From Pseudomonas oryzihabitans (GTDB lineage Bacteria > Pseudomonadota > Gammaproteobacteria > Pseudomonadales > Pseudomonadaceae): 64,000 nt of DNA. The notes beneath the pieces were generated by a model, which had not been told where the DNA came from, made no database searches, and saw only the letters and a list, made by a program, of their open reading frames with translations. The DNA is taken from positions 124,001 to 188,000 of the forward strand of contig NZ_VDND01000001.1 in the NCBI RefSeq assembly GCF_007665395.1, written 5' to 3'. This document shows positions 28,207-36,985 of the stretch, piece by piece. Positions within the stretch are counted from its first letter, which is position 1; each line of letters opens with the position of its first letter. The position numbers were made by a program, and so were the translations under genes.

Positions 28207-29331
28207 CTAGAACAGCCTGGCGATGGTCCGCTCCCCCAACGCCAGGCCGATGCTCATGCCCAGGCCAGTGTGCATCAGCACCGCGGTGATCTGCGGATCG
28301 ACCTGCAGCACGCTGTAGGGCCCGGGTCCGCGCGCGCCATAGACGCCTTGCCAGCGCTCGACGACGTGCAGACGGTCGCCCAGGGTGTGCTCCGCCAACT
28401 CCAGCAGCAACTGGTCGACGTGCTCGGCATTGAAGGGCGAGGCGTCGCTGCCGTAGTCGTGGGAGTCGCCGATGATGAGCTCGCCGGAGGGCGTCGGGCT
28501 GATCAGCAGGTGGATGCCCAGGGCTTCCAGCTGCGGTTGCTGCTGGCGAATCTCGGCGCGGATCGCCGCGGCCTCGGGCAGGTCGGCGAAGGCACCATAG
28601 TGGACGCAACTCAGGCCGGTCAGCAGCGCGTGTTGCAGGTCCAGCGGGCGAGCGGGGCGGGCCCGCAGCATCTGCAGGCGGCAGACCTGGGGGTTGAGCG
28701 CGGCCAGAGGTTCGGCCAGCAGCGTCTGGTAGTCGTGCCCCGAGCACACCAGGATCTGCTCGGCCGTGAAACGGCCGGCCGTGGTGAGGGCGGCGCCCGG
28801 AGTCACGTCGCGCACCAGGGTGGAGAAATGAAACTCCACCCCCAGTCCGCGCAGATGCTCGACGATCTGCGGCAGCGCCTCGCGCGAATAGAGTTGCTGG
28901 TCGTCCAGGCCATGCAAAGCGGCGCGGTGATGGGCGAAGCGGCCGGCGTAGAGGCCGTCGAGCGCTGCACCGCGCAGTAGCTCGACGCGATAGCCCAACT
29001 CCTGCGCCCGACCGGCGCAGAAGGCGTCGAGCAGGGCTTCTTCCGCCGGGGTCCGGGCGAACAGCAGGGAACCGCGCTGGCGCAAGGACAGCCCAGCCGC
29101 CCCGGCCAATTCCGCCCAGAGCTTCCGTGAGCGCTGGGCCAACTCCAGCATGGGGCCGGGTGCCTGGCCGGTGACCAGGGCCTGGCCGAAGTTGCGGATG
29201 GAGGCGCCGAGCGGGGTATGGCTGCGTTCGCAGACGCGGACCTTGAGGCCGCGGCGGACGCCGGCCCAGGCATGGGCCAGGCCGAGGATGCCGGCGCCCA
29301 CCACCAGCAGGTCGCAAGAGTGTCGACTCAT
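28207..29331 (-). CDS. FAD-dependent oxidoreductase of phosphonate clusters (TIGR03364 type)
   Basis: The 374-residue DAO-family flavoprotein has the FAD motif VVGAGILGLAHAWAGVRRGL (residues 9-28) and a C-terminal MHTGLGMSIGLALGE segment. It matches the flavoenzyme type repeatedly found beside phosphonatase genes (formerly HpnW, related to PbfD), some of which oxidise 2-aminoethylphosphonate or its N-methyl form to phosphonoacetaldehyde. ATG 29331 has AGGAGA upstream; an earlier in-frame ATG at 29352 lacks one. Because the cluster has no PhnW transaminase, this enzyme is the best candidate to feed PhnX. The substrate is inferred. Confidence 0.82.
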   Translation of the reverse strand: MSRHSCDLLVVGAGILGLAHAWAGVRRGLKVRVCERSHTPLGASIRNFGQALVTGQAPGPMLELAQRSRKLWAELAGAAGLSLRQRGSLLFARTPAEEALLDAFCAGRAQELGYRVELLRGAALDGLYAGRFAHHRAALHGLDDQQLYSREALPQIVEHLRGLGVEFHFSTLVRDVTPGAALTTAGRFTAEQILVCSGHDYQTLLAEPLAALNPQVCRLQMLRARPARPLDLQHALLTGLSCVHYGAFADLPEAAAIRAEIRQQQPQLEALGIHLLISPTPSGELIIGDSHDYGSDASPFNAEHVDQLLLELAEHTLGDRLHVVERWQGVYGARGPGPYSVLQVDPQITAVLMHTGLGMSIGLALGERTIARLF

Positions 29332-29359
29332 GATGTCTCTCCTAGAATGCACGGCCGAC

Positions 29360-30409
29360 TCAGGGCATGCGCGGTTCGGATTTGCCGTCGTAGCGCTGGC
29401 GCCATTCGGCGAGGATGCGGTCGCGATGGGTCGCCGCCCAGGCGAAGTCGTTGGGTGCCAGGTGCTGTTCGTAGTCGGCGGGCAGCTCCGCCATGGGCGT
29501 GGCGATACCGGGTTGCGCCAGCACGGCGAAATTGGCCTTGTAGAGATTCATGGCCGCGGGGCTGGCGGAGAAATCGGCCAGCTTGCGCGCCGCTTCCAGA
29601 TGCTCGGTGCCCTTGACGATGGCGGTCGCCTCGATCTCCCAACCCAGGCCCTCGGCGGGCAGCACGATCTCCAGCGGGGCGCCCTTGCGCTTGAGTTGCA
29701 CCGCGGGGTACTCGAAGGAGATGCCGATGGGAAACTCGCCGGCTGCCGCCAGCTTGCAGGGCTTGGAGCCGGAGTGGGTGTACTGGCCGATGTTGCGGTG
29801 CAGGCGGTCCATGTAATCCCAGCCCTTGGCCTCGCCGAACAACTGCAGCCAGGCGCTGACGTCCAGGTAGCCGGTACCGGAGGAGGCCGGGTTGGGCATC
29901 ACGATCTTGCCCTGGTACTCGGGACGGGTCAGGTCTTCCCAGGTCTTGGGCAGCGGCAGGCCCTGGCGCTCGGCCTCGACGCGATTCACGCAGAGGGTCG
30001 CTGCCCAGACATCCATGCCCACCCAGGCCGGCAGAGTGGCCGCGTCGCGATAGCGCGTACCGATCTGCGCCAGGTTCTGCGGCGCATAGGGCAGCAACAT
30101 GCCCTGCTTGTCGAGGATCGCCAGACTGGAAGCGGCCAGGCCCCAGATGACGTCGGCCTGGGGCCGGTCCTTTTCGGCCAGCAGCTTGGCGGTGACGATG
30201 CCGGTGGAATCCCGCACCCACTTGAGGTGGATGTCGGGATTTTGGGCTTCGAAGGCGTCCTGGTAGGCCTTGAGTTGCTCCACTTCCAGGGCGGTATAGA
30301 CGGTGACTTCGGTGGCGGCCTGGACGGGCAGCAGCCAGGCCAGGGCCAGGGTGCTGGCCAGGGCGGTACGCAGGAACAGGGTACGCAGGAACAGAGTACG
30401 CAGGAACAT
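29360..30409 (-). CDS. phosphonate-type ABC transporter periplasmic binding protein
   Basis: The 349-residue protein is a class II (Fe3+/2-aminoethylphosphonate type) solute-binding protein. A signal peptide of about 32 residues ends VQAA; the mature part starts EVTVYTALEVEQLKAYQDAF and contains WVRDSTGIVTAKLLAEKD and MPNPASSGTGYLDV. The signal peptide begins with a threefold repeat, MFLRT-LFLRT-LFLRT, encoded by three 15-base tandem repeats (30366-30410), which lengthens its N-region. It lies between phnX and the FAD enzyme and should deliver 2-aminoethylphosphonate to the permease at 31281. Confidence 0.87.
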   Translation of the reverse strand: MFLRTLFLRTLFLRTALASTLALAWLLPVQAATEVTVYTALEVEQLKAYQDAFEAQNPDIHLKWVRDSTGIVTAKLLAEKDRPQADVIWGLAASSLAILDKQGMLLPYAPQNLAQIGTRYRDAATLPAWVGMDVWAATLCVNRVEAERQGLPLPKTWEDLTRPEYQGKIVMPNPASSGTGYLDVSAWLQLFGEAKGWDYMDRLHRNIGQYTHSGSKPCKLAAAGEFPIGISFEYPAVQLKRKGAPLEIVLPAEGLGWEIEATAIVKGTEHLEAARKLADFSASPAAMNLYKANFAVLAQPGIATPMAELPADYEQHLAPNDFAWAATHRDRILAEWRQRYDGKSEPRMP

Positions 30410-30410
30410 G
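30366..30410. repeat. three tandem 15-bp repeats in a signal-peptide region
   Basis: Units GTACGCAGGAACAGG, GTACGCAGGAACAGA and GTACGCAGGAACATG occupy 30366-30380, 30381-30395 and 30396-30410. They differ only in the last two bases. Being 15 bases long, gain or loss of a unit keeps the reading frame of the binding-protein gene. Confidence 0.95.
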
Positions 30411-30435
30411 GGCGGGTCTCCTCGGGAAGGGCTGA

Positions 30436-31263
30436 TCAGCTCGCCTGGGGGCTGTCGCCCCGGGCCAGGCGGGCGTCGATGTCGGTCACCACCGCCGGCA
30501 GGTCGGCAAGGGTGTCGATCCGGTAGTGCGGACGGCTGGGGGCGAGCAGGGCGTCGATCCGCGCGCGTTCCGCGGCCAGGCGCTCGGCGGGCAGGGCCTG
30601 GTAGTCATCCCAGGACAGGCCCAGGTGGTTGCCGGAGCAGCGCAGGGCGACCGTCCACATGCCGGCGCGCCGGCCTTCGAGCAGGCCGGGCGCGGTGTCG
30701 TCGACCTTGACGCAGGCGGCGACGTCCTCGATGCCCAGGGCGATGACGTTGGCCAGCGCCTGGGCCGGTCCGGGACGGGCCTTGGGCACCTCGTCGGCGG
30801 CCACCACATGATCGGGTCGATAGCCCGCCGCGGCGGCCAGTTCGCCGACCCGGTTCATCACCGTGCGCGGATAGCCGGAGCAACTGCCGATCTTCAGCCC
30901 ACGGGCGCGCAGGGCGGCGATGGCTTCCAGGGCGCCCGGAATCAGCGCCGAATGCTCGGCGACCCGGGCGATCTGCAGCGGCATGAAGCGCTGGTAGATC
31001 GCCGTCACGTCGGCATCGCTGGGCAGCCGGCCGAAGCGACGGGCGAAGCGCTCGGCCACGGCGGGCTGGTCGCAGAGGGCGCGAATGTGATCCCACTTGC
31101 CCAGGCCCATGGGCACCCGGGCCTCGGCGAGGCTGAGTTCGACGTCGAATTCGGCGAAGGCCTCGACGAAGATATGGGTGGGGGCGAAGGAGCCGAAGTC
31201 GATCACGGTGCCGGCCCAGTCGAGGATGGCGGCCTGCAGGCGAGTGGGGGCTTGATAGTCCAT
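30436..31263 (-). CDS. phnX: phosphonoacetaldehyde hydrolase (phosphonatase)
   Basis: The 275-residue HAD-superfamily enzyme cleaves the C-P bond of phosphonoacetaldehyde to acetaldehyde and phosphate. The HAD nucleophile is Asp15 in [12 protein letters not shown]. Lys56 in MGLGKWDHI matches the Schiff-base lysine that is unique to phosphonatases. [10 protein letters not shown] and [19 protein letters not shown] supply the remaining HAD motifs. Length is normal for the family. It lies between the permease and the binding protein, 17 bases after the permease gene. It defines this cluster as an aminoethylphosphonate degradation locus. Confidence 0.94.
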   Translation of the reverse strand: MDYQAPTRLQAAILDWAGTVIDFGSFAPTHIFVEAFAEFDVELSLAEARVPMGLGKWDHIRALCDQPAVAERFARRFGRLPSDADVTAIYQRFMPLQIARVAEHSALIPGALEAIAALRARGLKIGSCSGYPRTVMNRVGELAAAAGYRPDHVVAADEVPKARPGPAQALANVIALGIEDVAACVKVDDTAPGLLEGRRAGMWTVALRCSGNHLGLSWDDYQALPAERLAAERARIDALLAPSRPHYRIDTLADLPAVVTDIDARLARGDSPQAS

Positions 31264-31280
31264 GGGGCGAGGTCCTTGGG

Positions 31281-32987
31281 TCAGGAGGCGGTGGGATTGC
31301 GCCAGGCCTGGGTGCGGCGCAGCAGTCCGCGGGAGAGCCCGGCGAGCAGCAGCGAGATGCCGGCGCTGGTGAGCAGGATCAGGGTGGCCATGGCCGCGGC
31401 GCCGCCGACGTTGCCGGCGTCGTCCAGGTTGAGCACGGCGATGGCGGCCAGCAGGCTGTCGGGGCTATAGAGGAAGATGGCGGCCGACACCGTGGTCATG
31501 GCCGAGACGAACAGGTAGCGGATGCTGTCCAGCAGCGCCGGCAGGCACAGTGGCAGGGTCACCCGCAGGAAGTGCAGGGCCAGGGGCACCTTGAGCGAGC
31601 GGGCGGCGGCTTCGAATTCGTCATCCAGCTGGCGCTGGGCGGTGGCAGCGGTGAGCTGGGCGGTGGTGAGGAAGTGCGCCACGGTACAGACCGCCAGTAG
31701 CGGCAGGCCGCCGTAGAGGCCGTGCAGTGGATTGGCCGGCAGGTTGTAGAAGAAGACGTACCCCAGCCCCAGCACCAGTCCGGGCACCGCCATGGGGATG
31801 AAGCAGAGCAGGCGCAGCAGCCGGGTCAGGGCGGTCTGGGGTGTCTTTTCCAGCAGGTAGGTGCCGGTGAAGATCAGCAGTCCGCCCACGAGGGCGCTGC
31901 CGCTGGCCATCAGCAGGCTGTTGCCATAGGCCTGCCAACCGCCGGGCAGGTCGGAGAAGGCGTAGTTGTGCAGCGACAGGGACAGGTCGTAGGGCCAGAA
32001 GCGCACCAACGATGAATAGACCGCAGTGCCGAAGACGCCGACCAGCAGGGCGCAGACCAGCACCACCAGCAGGAGCAGGCTGCCGTCGCGCAGTGGCGCC
32101 GGGCGAGGACGGTAGACCTGTACGCGGCCGTCCAGGGCGCCGCGCTGGCGGCGTAGCCAGAGATCCACGGCGAAGCTGAGCAGCGCCGGCAGTAACAGGC
32201 AGAGGCCGATCAGGGCGCCGCGACCGAATTGCTGCTGGCCCATGACCACCTTGTAGGCTTCCAGCGCCAGGGTCTGGTAGTTGCCGCCCACCACCACCGG
32301 TACGCCGAAATCGGTGATGCAGAGGCTCAGCACCAGGCAACTGGCGGCAAAGACGCCCTGGCGGGTCGCCGGCCAGACCAGGGTACGGAAGGCCCGCCAG
32401 GGCGAGGCACCGAGGCTGGCGGCGGCATCGAACAGCCGCGCATCGGCCAGCGCCAGGCTACCCAGCAAGACCATGAGGGCGTGGGGAAAGGTGTAAAGCG
32501 CCTGGCCCAGGACGATGCCCCAGAAGCCATAGATGTTGTCGGCTACCACTCCGCGCAGCAGCCCCTGGTTACCGAACAGATAGATCAGGGCGATGCCGGG
32601 CAGCATGGACGGCGCCAGCAGCGGCAACAGCGACAGGCCCCGCCAGAGTCCCTTGGCCGGCAGACGGGCACGCTGCAGGGCATAGGCGAACAGATAGGCC
32701 ACCGGCACCACCAGGACGACCACCGTGCCGGCGGTGGCCAGGCTGTTGCCCAGCAACCAGCGAAAATGCGTGCTGGCGAAGAAGTCCAGCGCGCTGGCCA
32801 GGCCCCCACCCTGGCTCGGGTCACCGGCCAAGCCGCGCCAGAAGATGGCCAACAGCGGCAGCACCACGGCGAGTAGCAGCAGGACCAGCAGCAGGCCCTG
32901 GCCACCCAGGATGAAGACCCGGTCGGCGAGATCGCAAGTGGTGCGGCGCGCGAAACGGGGTAGGGAAAGACGCTGGGCGAGGATCAT
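31281..32987 (-). CDS. 2-aminoethylphosphonate-type ABC permease, fused double domain
   Basis: The 568-residue inner-membrane protein has two binding-protein-dependent permease halves in one chain, as in the ThiP/SfuB and phosphonate (PhnU/V-like) systems. It has about twelve membrane segments. EAA-type loops appear in [21 protein letters not shown] (about 190) and [25 protein letters not shown] (about 475). It overlaps the ATPase gene by 4 bases and precedes phnX by 17 bases. One fused permease replaces the two separate subunits used by other transporters of the class. Confidence 0.9.
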   Translation of the reverse strand: MILAQRLSLPRFARRTTCDLADRVFILGGQGLLLVLLLLAVVLPLLAIFWRGLAGDPSQGGGLASALDFFASTHFRWLLGNSLATAGTVVVLVVPVAYLFAYALQRARLPAKGLWRGLSLLPLLAPSMLPGIALIYLFGNQGLLRGVVADNIYGFWGIVLGQALYTFPHALMVLLGSLALADARLFDAAASLGASPWRAFRTLVWPATRQGVFAASCLVLSLCITDFGVPVVVGGNYQTLALEAYKVVMGQQQFGRGALIGLCLLLPALLSFAVDLWLRRQRGALDGRVQVYRPRPAPLRDGSLLLLVVLVCALLVGVFGTAVYSSLVRFWPYDLSLSLHNYAFSDLPGGWQAYGNSLLMASGSALVGGLLIFTGTYLLEKTPQTALTRLLRLLCFIPMAVPGLVLGLGYVFFYNLPANPLHGLYGGLPLLAVCTVAHFLTTAQLTAATAQRQLDDEFEAAARSLKVPLALHFLRVTLPLCLPALLDSIRYLFVSAMTTVSAAIFLYSPDSLLAAIAVLNLDDAGNVGGAAAMATLILLTSAGISLLLAGLSRGLLRRTQAWRNPTAS

Positions 32988-34027
32988 GGGGCGAACACCT
33001 GCAGGGCATGCGGGGGCAGGACGACGCTCAGGGCGCCGCCGGGCGGGAGGGTGGCGGCCTCGGGTGCCAGTTCGGCGACCAGCGGCACGCCGGGCAAGCC
33101 TTCCAATTCGAAGCCCAGGCGGCAGCGATTGCCGAGGAACACCCGCTCGCGGACCCGACCCGGTAGCTGGTTGGGCTGTGGCGTCGGCGGATTCACCTGG
33201 ATGGCCTCCGGGCGGCAGAACAGCCGCCCGGGTCCCGTGGGCAGGCGCATCGACACACTGAGCGCTCGGTCGCCGATCCAGGCGACGCCCGCGCGTCCTT
33301 CGAAGGGCAGCCAGTTGCCCTGGCCGATGAAGGCGGCGACGAAGGGGCTCGCTGGCTGGCGATAGAGGATTTCCGGGGGGGCGTATTGCTCGATCCGCCC
33401 CCGGTTGAGCACCGCGACGCGGTCGGCCATCAGCAGGGCTTCGTCCTGGTCATGGGTGACCATCAGGGTGGTGATGCCGAGTTGGCGCTGCAGTGCGCGC
33501 AACTCGCCGCACAGGCGCTCGCGAACCTGGGCGTCCAGCGCCGACAGCGGCTCGTCCAGCAGCAATAGCGAAGGGCGGGGCGCCAGGGCGCGGGCCAGGG
33601 CGACACGTTGCTGCTGGCCGCCGGACAACTGGCCGGGATACTTGCGCGCGCTACCGCTCAGGCCGACCAGTGCCAGCAGCTCGGCCACCCGGACGCGCAT
33701 CTCCGCTCGCGACCAGCCGCGCAGCCCATAGGCGACGTTGGCGGCCACGTCGAGGTGAGGGAACAGCGCATAGGACTGGAACAGCATGCCGTAATCACGC
33801 GCCTGGGGCGGCAGCCGGGACACGTCGCGATCGCCGAATTCGATGCGTCCGGCGTCCTGGCGCTCCAGGCCGGCGATGCAGCGCAGCAGGGTGGTCTTGC
33901 CGCAGCCGGACGGGCCGAGCAGGCAGACCAGTTCGCCAGCGGCGACGTCCAGCGAGATGCCGTCCAGTGCCGCGAAGCCTTCGAAGCCCTTGTGCAATCC
34001 GCTCAGACGCAGAGGGACGGTAGCCAT
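32984..34027 (-). CDS. 2-aminoethylphosphonate-type ABC transporter ATPase
   Basis: The 347-residue ATPase shows Walker A LGPSGCGKTT (about 38-47), the signature LSGGQQQRVALARALA (about 134), Walker B LLLLDEPLSALD and the switch histidine in MVTHDQDEAL. A C-terminal TOBE-like regulatory domain covers about 240-347. It is the first gene of the phosphonate operon, coupled to the permease by ATGA. The regulator gene and a strong hairpin lie immediately upstream. Family resemblance is to PhnT/PotA-type ATPases; the phosphonate substrate follows from the linked phnX. Confidence 0.9.
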   Translation of the reverse strand: MATVPLRLSGLHKGFEGFAALDGISLDVAAGELVCLLGPSGCGKTTLLRCIAGLERQDAGRIEFGDRDVSRLPPQARDYGMLFQSYALFPHLDVAANVAYGLRGWSRAEMRVRVAELLALVGLSGSARKYPGQLSGGQQQRVALARALAPRPSLLLLDEPLSALDAQVRERLCGELRALQRQLGITTLMVTHDQDEALLMADRVAVLNRGRIEQYAPPEILYRQPASPFVAAFIGQGNWLPFEGRAGVAWIGDRALSVSMRLPTGPGRLFCRPEAIQVNPPTPQPNQLPGRVRERVFLGNRCRLGFELEGLPGVPLVAELAPEAATLPPGGALSVVLPPHALQVFAP

Positions 34028-34098
34028 GGCAGTGATCTCGTTCGGGGGGACGAAGTCAATGCTGGGCGCCGGGCGCGACGTCTTGATGGCAGTTGGGC

Positions 34099-34130
34099 CA
34101 AATCTACCGATAGTGGTATCGGCAGATTTG
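34099..34130. terminator. strong hairpin between LysR gene and phosphonate operon
   Basis: Two arms of 14 bases (34099-34112 and 34117-34130, core CCGATA/TATCGG) pair at 13 positions around a 4-base loop. The stem starts 11 bases after the LysR stop and lies 72 bases before the ATPase start. The A/T-rich outer ends suit a bidirectional terminator, but the position also suits an operator for the downstream operon. Confidence 0.5.
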
Positions 34131-34141
34131 CGTAGGGGTGA

Positions 34142-35005
34142 TCAGCCCGAGCTGGTTTTCCGCGCCACAGCGAGGAAGGCGGCCGGCAGTCGCGCCTGGC
34201 GCCGCTCCTTAAGGCAGTAGAGGTACTCGACGATGGTCGGCGCCTCTTCCAACTCGATTACGCGCAACGCAGGATGGTCCGGCACCTCGTGCCGTGCGAT
34301 CACGGCCACGCCGAGGCCGCGCAGCACCGCCTCGCGAATCGACTCGCGGCTGCCAATCTCCAGCAGGCTGCCCAGCTGGACGCCGGCCTCCGCCAGCCAG
34401 TACTCGGTCAGCTGGCGGGTGATCGAGCCTGCCTCCCTGCACAACAGGCACTGGCCAGCCAGGGCGGTACGTGGCAGGCGCTGGCGACCGGCCAGGGGGT
34501 GGCTGCGGTGCACGGTCAGCACCAAGGGGTCCTCGCCCAGCACCAGGCGCGTGAAGCGCGGGTCCTGTTCCAATTGCGAAGAGGCGGCCAGATCGACGCG
34601 ATAGTCTTCCAGGGCCTCCACCACCTGCTGGGAGTTGCCGATGGTCAGGGTCACCTCGATGTGCGGATGGCGCAGGCGGAAATCGCGCAGCAGGTCCAAC
34701 ATGTAGTAGGGCGCCGTGGCCGCGAGACGCAGCCGGCCCTGGAGCTGGCCGCTGTTGCGCAGCAGGAAGTCGATGTCGGCTTCGCGTTGCAGGAGCTCTT
34801 GCACCTTGGGCAACAACTGGACCCCCACCTCGCTGAGCAGCAGCCGCCGACCACCGCGATGGAACAGCTCGACGCCGTAATGGGCCTCCAGGTTGCGGAT
34901 CTGGGTGGTCACCGTGGGCTGGCTCAGGCCGAGCTTCTTGGCGGCCTGGGTGATGCTGCCCAGGCGCGCGACCATGTGGAACGCCTTGAGCTCCTGGCTG
35001 AGCAT
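34142..35005 (-). CDS. LysR-family regulator of the phosphonate cluster
   Basis: The 287-residue LysR regulator has its helix-turn-helix at residues 2-62 (FHMVARLGSITQAAKKLG, QPTVTTQIRNLEAHYG) and an effector domain with ATAPYYMLDLLRDF. ATG 35005 places the DNA-binding helix at the usual distance; an in-frame ATG at 35053 would add 16 residues. It lies immediately upstream of, and on the same strand as, the ABC-phnX-oxidoreductase genes. LysR proteins (for example those beside phnW/phnX loci) often activate aminoethylphosphonate use, so it is the probable regulator here. Confidence 0.88.
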   Translation of the reverse strand: MLSQELKAFHMVARLGSITQAAKKLGLSQPTVTTQIRNLEAHYGVELFHRGGRRLLLSEVGVQLLPKVQELLQREADIDFLLRNSGQLQGRLRLAATAPYYMLDLLRDFRLRHPHIEVTLTIGNSQQVVEALEDYRVDLAASSQLEQDPRFTRLVLGEDPLVLTVHRSHPLAGRQRLPRTALAGQCLLCREAGSITRQLTEYWLAEAGVQLGSLLEIGSRESIREAVLRGLGVAVIARHEVPDHPALRVIELEEAPTIVEYLYCLKERRQARLPAAFLAVARKTSSG

Positions 35006-35104
35006 GGCTTGAGGCTCCGGGACGGGGCTACGGTTGGAGAACGCAAGGGGCACACCTTAGCCGTCCGGCCGTTGGGTCGGAAGAGGCACAGTGGGGCTGA
35101 GGCG

Positions 35105-35767
35105 TCACGGCACGGCATCCACCTCGGCGACCAGCAGCTGGCCGGAGACATAGCCAGCCGCATCGGAGGCGAGAAAGGCCGCGTAGCGGGCAAAGGCAAG
35201 GGACGCGGCGGACTGGCCAGCCGGTACTGCACGTGGCGACCTGACACTAGGTATGAGCGCATTGACCGTGATGCCCTGGGCGCCGTATTCGGCGGCCAGG
35301 GTCCGCACCAACCCGTGGATACCGCTCTGCAGCGAGGTGGCAATGGCCCGGCCCGCGACGAAGCGATGCGCCGCGGCGGAAGTCAGCCAGATCAGCCGAC
35401 CGTTGCCTCGTTGCACCATGCCCGGCAGCAGCCGGCCCACCAGCGCCAGGGGGCCGGTCCACAGCAGCTGGCAGGCGTCGGCCCAGGCGATGTCGTCCAG
35501 CGCGGCGCTGTAGCCGTCCGCCAGGGGCGGGCCATTGAGCACCAAGATATCCGGCTCGCGGTCGGTTGCCTGGAGGTGCTCGGCACAGCGGATCACCGAG
35601 GCCGGCACCAGGAAATCCAGCTGCACGGTATCGCGCTGGGTGGCGTGGGCGGGATCCGCGGCTGCCCGGATCACCCGGACGCCCTCCCGGGCCAGCGCCG
35701 CGGCGATGAGCGCGCCGAGTCCTTGGTGAGCTTCGCAGACGAGCGCGATCTTGGCACGGTTGGACAC
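35105..35767 (-). CDS. SDR-fold protein lacking the catalytic Tyr/Lys pair
   Basis: The 220-residue protein follows the short-chain dehydrogenase fold: an N-terminal beta-alpha unit (IALVCEAHQGLGALIAAALA), LVLNGPP where NNAG normally stands, IWLTSAAAHR, and a C-terminus with FLASDAAGYVSGQLL. The helix that should read Y-X3-K reads AIATSLQSGIHGL, so the catalytic tyrosine and lysine are both absent, and the glycine motif is also degenerate. It may be a non-catalytic binding protein or a decaying gene. It has no obvious partner; LysE lies 32 bases upstream on the same strand. Confidence 0.75.
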   Translation of the reverse strand: MSNRAKIALVCEAHQGLGALIAAALAREGVRVIRAAADPAHATQRDTVQLDFLVPASVIRCAEHLQATDREPDILVLNGPPLADGYSAALDDIAWADACQLLWTGPLALVGRLLPGMVQRGNGRLIWLTSAAAHRFVAGRAIATSLQSGIHGLVRTLAAEYGAQGITVNALIPSVRSPRAVPAGQSAASLAFARYAAFLASDAAGYVSGQLLVAEVDAVP

Positions 35768-35799
35768 GTGGCGAATTCCTGGCTGACGGGGCTGAGGAG

Positions 35800-36411
35800 T
35801 CAGGCGGTGAATAGCTGATAGAGGGGTGGCAAGGTCGCTGCCAGCAGCAGGATGGCCATGGTCAGGTTGAAGCAGCGGGCGCGGCGCTCATGGGTGAGCC
35901 AACCCCGCAGCGCGCTCCCGGCGAGGGCCCAGAGGCCGACGCTGGGAATACTCAGCAGGGCCAGCAACAACGCGGCCAGCAGCACGTTCAGCCCGTGCTG
36001 CTCGACCGGGATATAGGCCGCTGCCGCACTGATCGACACCGTCCAGGCCTTGGGATTGATCCACTGGAAGGCAACACCACCCAGCCATCCCATGGACGGT
36101 ACGGGCTCGGCGTCGAGACGGAGCGGACCGCCGCGGGCGATACGCCAGGCCAGCAGCAGCAAATAGGCCAGTCCGAGGGCGCTCAGCAGCAGGTGCAGGC
36201 TCGGCACGGCAGTGAAGATCGCTCCCAGCCCTAGCCCAAGAACCGCCAATTGCAGCCCGACGCCCGTGGCGATGCCGAGAATCAGCGGCACGGTCCGGCG
36301 CACTCCGACGTGGGCGCCGCTGGCCAGCACCAACGCGTTATTGGGGCCGGGTGTAGCCGTCATGATGAAGCCGAAGAGGAGGAAGGGCAGGAGGACGGCG
36401 AGATCGGTCAT
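35800..36411 (-). CDS. LysE/RhtB-family amino-acid exporter
   Basis: The 203-residue inner-membrane protein has about six hydrophobic segments and the family signature TATPGPNNALVLASGAHVGVRR (about residues 20-41). FQWINPKAWTVSISA is near the middle. These proteins export amino acids or related metabolites. ATG 36411 gives the standard length. It is divergent from an Lrp/AsnC regulator, with 103 bases between them, a frequent pairing in which the Lrp protein senses the amino acid and activates the exporter. Confidence 0.9.
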   Translation of the reverse strand: MTDLAVLLPFLLFGFIMTATPGPNNALVLASGAHVGVRRTVPLILGIATGVGLQLAVLGLGLGAIFTAVPSLHLLLSALGLAYLLLLAWRIARGGPLRLDAEPVPSMGWLGGVAFQWINPKAWTVSISAAAAYIPVEQHGLNVLLAALLLALLSIPSVGLWALAGSALRGWLTHERRARCFNLTMAILLLAATLPPLYQLFTA

Positions 36412-36458
36412 GGGCAAGGCGGTTGCGTGTTCAGGCTGATGAAAGCCTATTTTATTGT

Positions 36459-36482
36459 GCATCTAGCCGCATAAGATTGCAT
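36459..36482. promoter_or_regulatory. three GCAT direct repeats at 10-bp spacing
   Basis: GCAT occurs at 36459-36462, 36469-36472 and 36479-36482, exactly one helical turn apart, in the AT-rich divergent promoter between the LysE and Lrp genes. Same-face repeats are what an oligomeric Lrp/AsnC regulator would bind. It is a candidate operator only. Confidence 0.35.
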
Positions 36483-36514
36483 AAATGGGAAGTTTGAAAG
36501 ATGGAGCGCAACGA

Positions 36515-36967
36515 ATGATCGAACTAGATCGCCTCGACCGCCGGATATTGCGTGAGCTGGAAAGAGACGCGCGCCAGACCAACGTCAAGCTGGCCGAGCG
36601 GGTCGGCCTGTCGCCCTCGGCCTGCCTGCGGCGGGTTCAGGAGCTGGAGCGCTCCGGCGTCATCAAGGGCTATCGGGCGGTGGTGGACCGTGCCTTGGTA
36701 GGCATAGGGTTCGTCGTCTACGTGGCCGTCGGCATGGCCAGCCACGGCCGCGAGGCACTGAACGCCTTCGAAGCAGCCATCAGTGAGTCGGCGGACGTGG
36801 TGGAATGCCATACCGTCACCGGGGCTGTGGAATACCTGCTGCGGGTGGAAGTGGCGGACATGCAGGCCTATCGCGCCTTCCATACCCAGGTCTTGGGCGT
36901 GCTGCCGTACGTGAACTCGGTGGTCAGCTACATCGTCATGGATACCGCCAAGGACCAGCGTGCCTAG
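36515..36967 (+). CDS. Lrp/AsnC-family transcriptional regulator
   Basis: The 150-residue protein has an N-terminal helix-turn-helix (residues 3-60; LDRLDRRILRELERDARQTNVKLAE, SACLRRVQELERSGVI) and a C-terminal RAM/AsnC ligand-binding domain (about 68-145; VECHTVTGAVEYLLRVEVADMQAY). ATG 36515 matches the family start; an in-frame ATG at 36485 is possible. It is divergent from the LysE exporter and probably controls it in response to an amino acid. It is convergent with the response-regulator gene, 18 bases apart. Confidence 0.92.
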   Translation: MIELDRLDRRILRELERDARQTNVKLAERVGLSPSACLRRVQELERSGVIKGYRAVVDRALVGIGFVVYVAVGMASHGREALNAFEAAISESADVVECHTVTGAVEYLLRVEVADMQAYRAFHTQVLGVLPYVNSVVSYIVMDTAKDQRA

Positions 36968-36985
36968 CGCCGGCGCGGGCCTGCG

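Noticed and set aside
26777..29317. 846-codon version of the TPR gene
   Set aside because: Its N-terminal 400 codons are antiphase to the FAD oxidoreductase gene and have shadow-like Arg/Pro/Gly-rich composition; the family sequence starts only near 28129.
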